From Bacteroidetes bacterium GWF2_33_38 (GTDB lineage Bacteria; Bacteroidota; Bacteroidia; Bacteroidales; GWF2-33-38), in contig MEOF01000032.1 of NCBI GenBank assembly GCA_001769505.1, forward strand, positions 1-64,000: a stretch of DNA of 64,000 nucleotides, written 5' to 3'. The notes under the pieces were generated by a model. That model saw nothing but the letters and a program-made list of their open reading frames with translations, searched no databases and had not been told where the DNA came from. This document shows positions 20,987 through 30,201 of this stretch, one piece after another. Made by a program: the position numbers and the translations under genes. The stretch's first letter is position 1. Every line of letters begins with the position of its first letter.

Positions 20987-22186
20987 GTGTCGACTATCAT
21001 TGATTATTTTAGCGGCATAAATAAATTTGATGTTCAACAAATGTTAAACGATTTTAATTTTACCATTTCGATATTTCAAATTTTCGGTATCATTTCGATT
21101 TTTGTTGCTGGATATTTCACGATTTATTTGCTTAGGCTAAAAAGTGAAAACAAGGCTGCAAATCGTTATTTATCCTTATTCTTTTTTCTGTTTGTATTTG
21201 TACAACTTTTCCTTTTATTTTCTGATTTCAAAATGAATAATGCAGCATATTTGCTTTTGATTTTTTTTGTACCTACATCACTAGCAATTGCTCCCACGGC
21301 GTATCTTTATTTGAAAAAAATAACTTTACACAACTATGTAAATATTCGAAAACATTACTACTTAACAACTATTGTTCTGCTTATTAACCTTATCATTTTT
21401 TCGGTTGTTTATTCCAGCGTAAATAAGGACATTAAATTATCATTTGTTTCAGTCTTAACATATACCAATGTTGGTGGACTGACAGTAATTTTTCTTGTTC
21501 AAAATTTTTATTATATTTATAAAAGCTTTTTACTATTGAAAGCACATTCGAAAAATATTGAGAATATTTATTCGTTTTCATCTTCACAAATTTCATTGAA
21601 ATGGATTAGAGTTTTCATTTTCGGATATATCGGTTTTTTGTTTATAACCATTGTGAGTCACTTTGTTCCAAAAGAAATCGACTCGTTTTTTTTAGATGTG
21701 ATGATTTTAGGATATCTAATTTACATTGGCTATAGAGGAAGCAAACAATCGGAGATATTTTTTGGATTTGAACAACTTAAAAATGCAATTCTTGAAAACG
21801 AAAAAGAAACAAAAAAAGTAGTTGCTATCGTGAATATTGAAAACAATCAAGAGATTCAAGAAAAACTATTAAATTACCTTAAAACCGAAAAACCATATTT
21901 AAATCCGGAACTAAATATTATCGATTTGGCTAAAACTATCGGCACCAATCAAAAATATCTTTCACAAATTATTAATACTGAGTTTGAAATGAACTTTATC
22001 AATTTTATAAATAAATACCGTATCGACGAAGTATTGAAACTGATGAAAGATTCAACCTCAGTAAATTACACTATAGAAACACTGGGAGAAATGGCTGGAT
22101 TCAAATCGAAATCGTCGTTTTACAATGCTTTTAAAAAAATTACAAACGAGACTCCATCAGTATATTTCAAAAAAATAAATGGATAA
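20987..22186 (+). CDS. AraC-family transcriptional regulator with N-terminal membrane domain
   Basis: Seven hydrophobic segments then HTH 'LAKTIGTNQKYLSQIINTEFEMNFINFINKYRIDEVLKLMKD...IETLGEMAGFKSKSSFYNAFKKITNETPSVYFKK'. Confidence 0.9.
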   Translation: MSTIIDYFSGINKFDVQQMLNDFNFTISIFQIFGIISIFVAGYFTIYLLRLKSENKAANRYLSLFFFLFVFVQLFLLFSDFKMNNAAYLLLIFFVPTSLAIAPTAYLYLKKITLHNYVNIRKHYYLTTIVLLINLIIFSVVYSSVNKDIKLSFVSVLTYTNVGGLTVIFLVQNFYYIYKSFLLLKAHSKNIENIYSFSSSQISLKWIRVFIFGYIGFLFITIVSHFVPKEIDSFFLDVMILGYLIYIGYRGSKQSEIFFGFEQLKNAILENEKETKKVVAIVNIENNQEIQEKLLNYLKTEKPYLNPELNIIDLAKTIGTNQKYLSQIINTEFEMNFINFINKYRIDEVLKLMKDSTSVNYTIETLGEMAGFKSKSSFYNAFKKITNETPSVYFKKING

Positions 22187-22189
22187 AAT

Positions 22190-23989
22190 CTATTGTTTTA
22201 CAAATCTTTTAACAACTAGCTGATTTTTTGAAATTAACTTAATAAAATACACGCCACCTGCAAAATTAGATGTATTAATATTGTTTTCGTTAACGCCAAA
22301 CAAAGATGTCGTTTTTTGCTCGCTTAACGCTTTACCATAAACATCAAAAATAAGGATTCTTACATTACCATAGTCGGAATTGAAATTGTATTTCAAATTT
22401 AGCATGTCGTTTACCGGATTTGGGTATAATTCAACATTCGATATGTCAAGTCCTAAATTTTCGGAGTTGTGCTCCAAATTAACTGAAACGATATTTGATG
22501 TTGAATGTAGTCCGCTATAATCGGTTTGAATAAGTCTATAATACGAAGTGCCTGAATAAGGATTTTCGTCAACTTCGGAATAATGAATTTCAGTATTTGA
22601 GTTTCCTGCTCCCATAGATTTAATTAGAAATTCGAAATCAATTCCATTTTTCGACCGCTCAACTGTAAAGAAATCGTTATTAATTTCCGTAGTCGTTACC
22701 CAGCTTATCTCAACTATTTTATTATTCAAGCTACAATTAAAAAACAATAAACTTATAGGCAATATCAAACAATCTTGGACATCAAGAGTTTTGGGTCCCA
22801 GCATATCAAAACATTCACTTGATGACGATACATCGCTCCACGCTCCAAGGTCTTCTATTTCTGTTTGTAAGGTAGCATTGTCGGTATTTACCGCATAAAC
22901 ATCATATTCGCCCGAAGTTAATCCACTAAACGTTCCAGTTGTGTTTGTAGCAACAATATTCCCCGAACTGTTAACTACAATGTATTTTTGCTCAAAGCCC
23001 CCTCCTGCCTCGAAGCCAGATGTTGAAACCACAAGATTTGTGCCTGTACAAATTTGAATATCTGCAGAAGAACACGTAAAAGTTAGTCCAGACTCAGAAT
23101 CATTACAACTTGAATTAGAAGCATCTTCAACCACAATTGTTTGTGTTGAGCCCGAAGCAAATCCAGTAAGCGTATATGTTCCTGTACCAACTGCCGATTC
23201 ATAAGTTGTTGGAGTGTCGTCAATAATATTTACGCTACTAGAAATTCCAAGAGAACTTACATCAACTTCAATATTAAATTCGTTAGAACCACAATTCTCA
23301 ATAACTGTAAAAGTTGCAGAGGGACCAGCGGCAACATTAACATATTTTAGTCCTAAAATATCCAAACAACCACTTGCTGATGAAATATCACTCCAAGCTC
23401 CTAAGTCATCAATTTCTGTTTTTACTGTAGCATCGTCTGTATTAACAGCATAAACAGTATAATCGCCAACTGCTAATCCGCTAAATGTTCCACTTGTATT
23501 TGTAGCAACTATATTTCCAGAGCTATTTACCACTACGTACTTTTGCACATAATTGCCTCCGCTTGTGTATCCACTTGTAGAAACAGTTAAATCTGTGCCT
23601 AAACAAATTTGTTCGCAAAAAGTTACCGCACTTCCTGAATAGGGACCAATATAATCGACACAATAACTTGATACATTGGCAACAAAATTTGCCCAATCGC
23701 TACTTACTGCAATTTCTGTAGGTCGAGAGCCCAAATAGTTTATGGCATAAATTCGATAATTTCCATCAGCCAAGGAACTAAAAATACCCGTAGTATTTAT
23801 TGCCAATATTTCATCAGAAACATCGTTAACCAATATGTATTCTTGTGTATATCCAAGTCCGCTTTCAAATCCTGATGCACTTACAGAAATAGAGCCTGAA
23901 AAATCACATTGAGAAAAAGAAGGGAAATAGAAAGCTAGCAACAAAAATGTTACAATAAAAAATTTTTTATGATTAAGGAAAAATTTCAT
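22190..23989 (-). CDS. T9SS-exported protein with three internal repeats
   Basis: Start at MKFFLNHKKFFIV (signal peptide); three ~95-aa repeats '...KYVVVNSSGNIVATNTSGTFSGL...YAVNT'; C-terminal 'LYPNPVNDMLNLKYN...GGVYFIKL' T9SS CTD. Confidence 0.8.
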   Translation of the reverse strand: MKFFLNHKKFFIVTFLLLAFYFPSFSQCDFSGSISVSASGFESGLGYTQEYILVNDVSDEILAINTTGIFSSLADGNYRIYAINYLGSRPTEIAVSSDWANFVANVSSYCVDYIGPYSGSAVTFCEQICLGTDLTVSTSGYTSGGNYVQKYVVVNSSGNIVATNTSGTFSGLAVGDYTVYAVNTDDATVKTEIDDLGAWSDISSASGCLDILGLKYVNVAAGPSATFTVIENCGSNEFNIEVDVSSLGISSSVNIIDDTPTTYESAVGTGTYTLTGFASGSTQTIVVEDASNSSCNDSESGLTFTCSSADIQICTGTNLVVSTSGFEAGGGFEQKYIVVNSSGNIVATNTTGTFSGLTSGEYDVYAVNTDNATLQTEIEDLGAWSDVSSSSECFDMLGPKTLDVQDCLILPISLLFFNCSLNNKIVEISWVTTTEINNDFFTVERSKNGIDFEFLIKSMGAGNSNTEIHYSEVDENPYSGTSYYRLIQTDYSGLHSTSNIVSVNLEHNSENLGLDISNVELYPNPVNDMLNLKYNFNSDYGNVRILIFDVYGKALSEQKTTSLFGVNENNINTSNFAGGVYFIKLISKNQLVVKRFVKQ

Positions 23990-24002
23990 TAACACAAAAT
24001 AA

Positions 24003-25712
24003 TTAATCCCAAGAACCTGCATTTGCATTACAAGTTGCACAAGTTAAGCTTATCTCAAATTGACCTTCGGCGACACCGTTTCCATCAACATATATGTAAT
24101 AAGTTACTGTATTTGTTGCCGTAAAAGTATAACTTGATGTAGTTCCTGTTCCACTATCAGTATCACCTCCCACACAAGTCAGCGAGCCACAAGAACCGCT
24201 AAAAATATTAATGTCGGTATCGAAATTTGTATTTGCATTATCGGTGCTGATAGTTACTTCGCTCCCCGCTCCAGTAAATGTGTACCAAACACCTGCACTT
24301 GTTGTTCCTCCACCTGAGCAAGCTGTAGGAGCATCTGTTGCAGTAGCCAAAATATTGCTTGCAATATCCGAATCACCACAAATTAAAGCGGTAGCATCTG
24401 CACATAAATCGTTGGGAGGCGTAATCACAACTCCTGAAACAGGCTCAAAATCATAATCACATAAGTCTCCTGCATAACCATCAATACGAATATAGTAGGT
24501 ATTTCCAATCGTTAATCCTGAAAAAGTCCACGTTCCTGTTGTTAGCTCCCCTGTTGGACTTACGCAACTACCAACAATATTTGATAAAGATCCACAATTT
24601 CCGCTGAAAACAGCCAGTTGAACGCCATCATCGTTTGAACAGTCCCCTATCGTATAATCCATTTCAACATCTGTACTACCAGCAATGAAAGTCATCCATG
24701 AATCATTATCAATACTTTGTCCACACACACTTGGACTTCCTGCACTTACAGTATATGAGCAATTTGTACTACCTGCAAATGGTTGAGATAAGTCAATAAG
24801 AGGACCGTCAACGCATTCGTCTTCGGGTAATGATGGATTATCGGTGCAAACATCACATACCGTAAAAACTTCAGAGTCTTTACAAGTTGGGTCGGCATCG
24901 TCTTGAACCGAAATCGTTTTATTTGAAGTTAATCCACTTATTGTATAAGTTCCTAAGCCAACATTATTTTGATATGTCGTTGTGCCATCAGTTATGTCTA
25001 CTCCTGAAGCATCTCCTAAGTCTGTTACAACAACCTCTAATGAATACGATGAAAAATCGGCAGAACATGTTTTAGTTATTGTAGCCACAGGGAAATTACA
25101 AGCAGCTGTTATTGTTAGCTGAACACGAGGCTTATAAGTTCTTGTAGTAGTTGTACTAACCCCACATTGATTTGCCGAAACATTAGCAATTCCTCTAGTT
25201 TGATTGGCCACATTATTGTACATATAAACTTGTCCATTATAACCATATCCAGCATTTACGCCCCAACAAACATCTACTAATAAATTATCGGTGCCATTCC
25301 AATTAAAATTTGAGTCAAAAGTAATTGTTCGCCAGCCAGTGGAACCTGGAGTTAGTGTATGAGCACTTTTAACTGTGGTTAATCCTGCGGCATTGTGTGC
25401 CGAAGCATCGGTTGACGAAGTGTGAGCAAGTCGAACCTCGTAGTTGACCAAATTACCTCCATTTATTTCTGAAACATCCCATGCAATTGCAGAGATTGCT
25501 CCTGAAAAGCCTCCTGCAGCAATAATTTCCGATTGAGTATATACAAATTGAACTCTACGACTTTCCCATGCATAGTTGTATGGAGAAATACCAGAAGTTC
25601 CACTTTGAGTTGTTTGTGCTCCAATGGTAATCGTTGTTTGTCCAAAGCTACGAATATTAGAACTCAATGAACAAATAATTATTACAGATAAATACAACAG
25701 TATTTTTTTCAT
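24003..25712 (-). CDS. Secreted adhesin-like protein (PPC/pre-peptidase C-like repeats), no recognisable T9SS CTD
   Basis: Signal peptide; 'NDLCADATALICGDSDIASNILATATDAPTACSGGGTTSAGVWYTFTG' repeats; ends 'CATCNANAGSWD*'. Confidence 0.75.
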   Translation of the reverse strand: MKKILLYLSVIIICSLSSNIRSFGQTTITIGAQTTQSGTSGISPYNYAWESRRVQFVYTQSEIIAAGGFSGAISAIAWDVSEINGGNLVNYEVRLAHTSSTDASAHNAAGLTTVKSAHTLTPGSTGWRTITFDSNFNWNGTDNLLVDVCWGVNAGYGYNGQVYMYNNVANQTRGIANVSANQCGVSTTTTRTYKPRVQLTITAACNFPVATITKTCSADFSSYSLEVVVTDLGDASGVDITDGTTTYQNNVGLGTYTISGLTSNKTISVQDDADPTCKDSEVFTVCDVCTDNPSLPEDECVDGPLIDLSQPFAGSTNCSYTVSAGSPSVCGQSIDNDSWMTFIAGSTDVEMDYTIGDCSNDDGVQLAVFSGNCGSLSNIVGSCVSPTGELTTGTWTFSGLTIGNTYYIRIDGYAGDLCDYDFEPVSGVVITPPNDLCADATALICGDSDIASNILATATDAPTACSGGGTTSAGVWYTFTGAGSEVTISTDNANTNFDTDINIFSGSCGSLTCVGGDTDSGTGTTSSYTFTATNTVTYYIYVDGNGVAEGQFEISLTCATCNANAGSWD

Positions 25713-25716
25713 ACAA

Positions 25717-26076
25717 CTACTTCTTTAACCTATTAATAATTTCAACCACTTCAGATTGTTTTATTGCGTCCTTTTTTAGCTCTTCCGAAAGCGTTTCAAA
25801 TTCATTATCGAGAACAATGCGACGAATGGCTGTGTTTTTTGTTTGTCTGATTTGAAAAATTACTCGTTCGGTTAATTCGTCGTTTCCTCCGGCTAGCTCA
25901 TTAACCTGAGAAATAAGAGGATTAATTTGCGGTGAAGTTTTATAGTTTACTACTGCTTTGGGTTCTGATTGTATTTGAAGATTTTCATCTAACTGTTGAG
26001 CAACAATAGCACTATTAAAAATACAGGAAAAAAAGAAAGTTATAATTCCTGATTTAATTAAAAAATTTACACTCAT
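25717..26076 (-). CDS. Small secreted hypothetical protein
   Basis: 119 aa, signal peptide, same strand and 4 bp upstream of the adhesin-like gene. Confidence 0.5.
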   Translation of the reverse strand: MSVNFLIKSGIITFFFSCIFNSAIVAQQLDENLQIQSEPKAVVNYKTSPQINPLISQVNELAGGNDELTERVIFQIRQTKNTAIRRIVLDNEFETLSEELKKDAIKQSEVVEIINRLKK

Positions 26077-26358
26077 AAATTTTTATGTATAAATATATAT
26101 TAATATGTTTTTATAATTAATTTGCAAACGTACAAGAGGAACTTCTATTTAGAAATTTTTTTTGATAAAATTCATCAAAAACAAAAATACAGAGATAAGA
26201 ACCATTTCTGTTTTTATGCAGCGAGGAATAAGTTTATATTCATGAATTCAGACGTTATTTTACTGCTTATAAGTGTTTTCATTAATAGAAGCCATTTACT
26301 TTATTAGGGTAATCATACCTATTACGATTCAATGTGACCGACACAATTTAAAAATAAG

Positions 26359-26378
26359 ATACCCGCTTTTGCGGGTAT
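26359..26378. repeat. Perfect hairpin ATACCCGC-TTTT-GCGGGTAT
   Basis: 8-bp arms read directly. Confidence 0.8.
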
Positions 26379-26393
26379 GTGGTAATTTTTTGA

Positions 26394-26439
26394 GGCACAT
26401 TCCCTTGAAAAAGGGAATCTAAAAAATCACATATGTGCC
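26394..26439. repeat. Nested inverted repeat (GGCACAT...ATGTGCC enclosing ATTCCCTT-GAAA-AAGGGAAT)
   Basis: Two nested inverted repeats read directly. Confidence 0.75.
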
Positions 26440-26528
26440 ATATGGAAATAGAATTGGTATCAAAGGCTTAGTTGAGTGATATTTTTTTTCTAAATTCGTA
26501 ATCACTTGTTTTATTTTTGTTTTTACAA

Positions 26529-26670
26529 AAACCACCCCGCCCTTTGGGTGCCCATCCAACGGAGGGGAATTTGTCTTCGTAGTTTAAATTTAACAAACTC
26601 AAATCATTCAATTTTATTCTGCCCAAAAATTCTCCTCCTTTGCAGGAGTGTCGCAGACCGAGGTGGTTTC
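26529..26670. repeat. Imperfect terminal-inverted-repeat element (AAACCACC...GGTGGTTT)
   Basis: Left half AACCACCCCGCCCTTTGGGTGCCCATCCAACGGAGGGGAATTT; reverse complement of right half GAAACCACCTCGGTCTGCGACACTCCTGCAAAGGAGGAGAATTT. Confidence 0.7.
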
Positions 26671-26720
26671 TTTTCTCTACCCCTACAGTTTCAGCCGACT
26701 GCTAGCCGCAAAACTATTAT

Positions 26721-26753
26721 AAACCTCCAAGGTTTTAAAAACCGTGGAGGTTT
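26721..26753. repeat. Hairpin AAACCTCCAAGGTTTT...AAAACCGTGGAGGTTT
   Basis: Read directly; near-perfect inverted repeat. Confidence 0.75.
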
Positions 26754-26877
26754 TTGTTCCAATATTTGTATAAACAATTTTGTTTTCGTTTTAAGCCCCC
26801 TCTTTGGGTATTTATCCAGCGGAGGAAAATTTCGTTTTTCAAAATGACAATCTGGTCAAATAAAAAAACATTTGGAA

Positions 26878-28584
26878 TTACTCCTTAAAAATTAAAATCT
26901 TTTTGCAACCATAAAACGGACTTTCATTGAATCTATAATGCAAAAAGAAAATGCTTTCTCTTAGACCTCTCAACTCAATGTTTTTCAGATTTATATCAAT
27001 AAAATTAAAATATTGATCAGCAATTTGTTCAATTTCAATTTTGCGACCTAACATATCGTACAATTCAAAATCGTAAAAATTTACATCTCCTTTGTGATAA
27101 AACTTAAAATTTCCAGTACTTGGATTTGGATAAATGTAAATTCTGTCTTCTTGAATTTGTTCCGAAATAATATATCTTTCATCAAGTTTAGAAGTTAATG
27201 TCAATGTAGCAAAACGTAAAATGATTGGTTTTTCAAACCCTCTTAAAAATATCCTAACATATCGAATATTTTTAAAATCGTTTATATTTCCTACTTTTCG
27301 TTGAATTGAATCTAATGGAATTGTAAAGTGATACCAAGTAACCCAACTTCTTGTTTCGTTTTCAAAACGGGCATTATACGAAATAGTATCGTCGATAAAA
27401 TTATGCCCGATTTTGAATGAATCGGGCTTTATGTGAATCAAATATTGAAAATAATTTTCTTCTTGGTTGAAAAGTGTATCTCTATTGTAGTCCTCCGAAT
27501 CGGGGGTAATTGTACCCATTGTTTGATAATATTCGGTAGATTGTGATGCTGTTGGCGAATTTCCATCCGAATTATTATAGAACTTATATCTGTCTAATAT
27601 TCCTAACTCTTGTTCGTCATAATCAGAACCTTTGAAATAATGATAATTATCGTGCGAAGGGTCAGTCAATTCTTTTTGATAAGTTTCGTAACCCGAATGT
27701 AAAAAAACCGCATCTAAATAATCATCTAAAAATTCTTGTTCTTCTACCGTTCTTAGTCCATCATATCCAACATCTTGATATTCTCTCATAGTTTCTCCTG
27801 AACTAAAAGCATTATACTGTGGTCTGTTATTTGGCACCAATCCCCATATTGTTGTGTCATGACTTTCTACGATTAATCCCTGTTCATAAAATTGCAATGA
27901 GTCTTTTAAAATATCTTCTGAAATATCTCCCAAATTAACATACAACTCTCCTCCTGAATGTGTAGAATCATAAACAAAAGGATCCATTAACCAAAATTCA
28001 AGAAACTTAATATTTTTTAATTCAAAATTTGAATCTGACCATAGCCCTCGTGCAATTCCGCCCCAACGTGTCTGAGGATTATGCAATTGCCCAAATGTGT
28101 CGATTCCTTCAGAAAATGATGTTGGAAAAACATCGTAATTGTAGTGACCTTTTTCTTCAGGATAAAATGCCAAATTCAATACAGCTATGTTTTGTGGAAT
28201 ATTATTTTCTGGGTATTTATTCGGTGTAATTTCTTTTTCGTACACTTCTCGTACAAAGTGATTCGATTGTAAGTCGGGATTCAATTTTATATGTACCGGT
28301 GTTGCCGAGTTGTTTCTTAAAAACAAAGGGTCGATACAGTACCAAGCTATTTTTGCTCTATTAAACCCATATCCAACACTATCGATTAATTCCGATTCAG
28401 GAAATAAATCGGGTTGCTTCATTGGTAAACTTGATATACTCCAACCGGAAAAGCTTTTAATATCGATAAACTGTTTATCAGGAATCCCCTCTATTGTATT
28501 TTGAGAATTGGCACAAAAGGCGAGCAAAAAGAAATAAAAAATAAACTGAAACTTCAGACGTATTTGTATTTTACTCATACACAA
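26878..28584 (-). CDS. SprA-like domain protein with C-terminal T9SS-type sorting domain
   Basis: 'YGFNRAKIAWYCIDPLFLRN...SNHFVREVYEKEI.PNK...LNLAFYPEEKGHYNYD...RWGGIARGLWSDSNFELKNIKFLEFWLMDPFVYDSTHSGGELYVNLGDISEDILKDSLQFYEQGL...TWYHFTIPLDSIQRKVGNINDFKNIRYVRIFLRGF' closely resembles SprA internal repeats; C-term 'IYIYPNPSTGNFKFYHKGD'. Confidence 0.75.
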   Translation of the reverse strand: MCMSKIQIRLKFQFIFYFFLLAFCANSQNTIEGIPDKQFIDIKSFSGWSISSLPMKQPDLFPESELIDSVGYGFNRAKIAWYCIDPLFLRNNSATPVHIKLNPDLQSNHFVREVYEKEITPNKYPENNIPQNIAVLNLAFYPEEKGHYNYDVFPTSFSEGIDTFGQLHNPQTRWGGIARGLWSDSNFELKNIKFLEFWLMDPFVYDSTHSGGELYVNLGDISEDILKDSLQFYEQGLIVESHDTTIWGLVPNNRPQYNAFSSGETMREYQDVGYDGLRTVEEQEFLDDYLDAVFLHSGYETYQKELTDPSHDNYHYFKGSDYDEQELGILDRYKFYNNSDGNSPTASQSTEYYQTMGTITPDSEDYNRDTLFNQEENYFQYLIHIKPDSFKIGHNFIDDTISYNARFENETRSWVTWYHFTIPLDSIQRKVGNINDFKNIRYVRIFLRGFEKPIILRFATLTLTSKLDERYIISEQIQEDRIYIYPNPSTGNFKFYHKGDVNFYDFELYDMLGRKIEIEQIADQYFNFIDINLKNIELRGLRESIFFLHYRFNESPFYGCKKILIFKE

Positions 28585-28635
28585 ATATATTTATTTTTCA
28601 TCAATAAAATTTTTACTTCAATCATAAAAATACAC

Positions 28636-29283
28636 TTAATGAAACGTAGGACACGAAATACATTTTCGGTTGTTTCGAATCTTTTTACTTATCCAATATC
28701 TGAATCCGAAGTCGAGGTTTAAAGTTTTAAACTGAAAATAATCGATCCCGACAATAAAATCAAGTGTTTTGTTCAGCATATATGCGTATTCGATGCCTGC
28801 TGTAGGTGAAACGGGTTTATACTGAATTGATTCTGATGATAATAAATTTTCTACGTTTTTATACTCAGAAAATATTTCCCACGTCTGTCGATAATAAATG
28901 CTTGCTCCCAGCGAAATATTCATCGAATGTTTGTAATAGTTAAAAAGTCGTTGTCGAAAAGAAAATCCGGTTAAGCCTGTAAGTTTTGAAACTCTATCGT
29001 AAATAATAATTTGTTTAAAATTCAACGATAATTTGTCATCGGAAATAAAATAATCGTAATTAAAAATCAAACTTGGTTCAATTGGTAAATTAGCATTATT
29101 TGCCAAGATATTGTTGTACAAATTAGCATTCTCGTTTGCAAAACTATATCCCAAACTACTCAATTTTAAACTCATATTGCTTTGCGAAAAAGTGTTGACA
29201 CTAATCAACAAAAAGAATATAATATGAAGCTGTTTTCGTATCAAAATGTATTTTTTGTAAAAATATGAAAAAATAGTTCGCAT
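28636..29283 (-). CDS. Putative outer-membrane beta-barrel protein
   Basis: Signal peptide and alternating beta-strand pattern with C-terminal 'NLDFGFRYWISKKIRNNRKCISCPTFH'. Confidence 0.5.
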   Translation of the reverse strand: MRTIFSYFYKKYILIRKQLHIIFFLLISVNTFSQSNMSLKLSSLGYSFANENANLYNNILANNANLPIEPSLIFNYDYFISDDKLSLNFKQIIIYDRVSKLTGLTGFSFRQRLFNYYKHSMNISLGASIYYRQTWEIFSEYKNVENLLSSESIQYKPVSPTAGIEYAYMLNKTLDFIVGIDYFQFKTLNLDFGFRYWISKKIRNNRKCISCPTFH

Positions 29284-29327
29284 ATTTTAATATTTTTATG
29301 GTTTAAAAACAATTTAAAATAAAACAC

Positions 29328-30194
29328 ATGAAAATATTAGCAGTTATTATAATGTTTGTACTGTCAACAGCTTTAGTAAGCGATAAACCAGCATACAATC
29401 TTTTCGATAAATCGGGAAAAGAAGTCGCATACAAAATGATGATAGATGAATTAAATAAGGCTGATGTTGTATTTTTCGGCGAACTGCATAATAATTCAAT
29501 TGCTCATTGGTTACAATTTGAAATTACCAAAGATTTATATACCACACACGATAAAAAAATAGTTTTGGGAGCCGAAATGTTCGAATCGGACAATCAGTTG
29601 ATTATGAACGAATATCTGAAAGGCATTATTTTAGAACCTAAATTTGAGGAAGAAGCTCGATTGTGGCCCAATTACGAAACCGATTATAAACCTCTTGTTA
29701 ATTTTGCCAAAGAAAACAATTTGAATTTTGTTGCTTGCAACATTCCTCGACGTTATGCATCGGTGGTTTTTAGCGGAGGATTTGAAGCCTTGAATAATTT
29801 AAGCAACGAGGCAAAACAATACATTGCTCCGCTTCCAATTGAATATAATCCAGAACTAAAATGTTATAAAGACATGACACAAATGAGCGGAGGCATGGGA
29901 CATAAAATGACAAATGAAAATTTACCAAAGGCACAAGCCGCAAAAGATGCAACTATGGCTCATTTTATTGCTAAAAATCATGCCAAAGGAAGCATTTTTA
30001 TTCATTACAATGGAAGCTATCATTCTGATAATTATCAAGGGATTATAACTTATTTGAAAAAAACGAATCCCGAATTGAAAATTGCAACTATTACAACCGT
30101 TGAAAGTAACGACTTAACACAAATTACCGAAGAAGCAAAACAAAGTGCCGACTTCATAATTAATGTAAACGAAAACGTTACCAAAACTCATTAA
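29328..30194 (+). CDS. ChaN-family (haem-uptake/Tiki-like) protein
   Basis: 'ADVVFFGELHNNSIAHWLQFEITKDL...VLGAEMFESDNQLIMNEYLKG...IHYNGSYHSDNYQGI'. Confidence 0.85.
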   Translation: MKILAVIIMFVLSTALVSDKPAYNLFDKSGKEVAYKMMIDELNKADVVFFGELHNNSIAHWLQFEITKDLYTTHDKKIVLGAEMFESDNQLIMNEYLKGIILEPKFEEEARLWPNYETDYKPLVNFAKENNLNFVACNIPRRYASVVFSGGFEALNNLSNEAKQYIAPLPIEYNPELKCYKDMTQMSGGMGHKMTNENLPKAQAAKDATMAHFIAKNHAKGSIFIHYNGSYHSDNYQGIITYLKKTNPELKIATITTVESNDLTQITEEAKQSADFIINVNENVTKTH

Positions 30195-30201
30195 TCGTTT
30201 T

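Noticed and set aside
24003-24040. Overlap of the track ORF 22190-24040 with the preceding gene
   Set aside because: The overlapping part (MQLVMQMQVLGINYFVL) precedes a clear signal peptide at MKFFLNHKKFF; treated as an over-extended start.
26506-26847. 113-aa plus-strand ORF in the track
   Set aside because: It lies entirely over palindromic/TIR repeat DNA, has no recognisable domain and no good start context; treated as repeat-derived, not a gene.
28636-29283. PorP/SprF family T9SS protein
   Set aside because: Lacks the PorP/SprF N-terminal motif (QDPxFSQY...NPAxAG); only a generic outer-membrane barrel can be supported.
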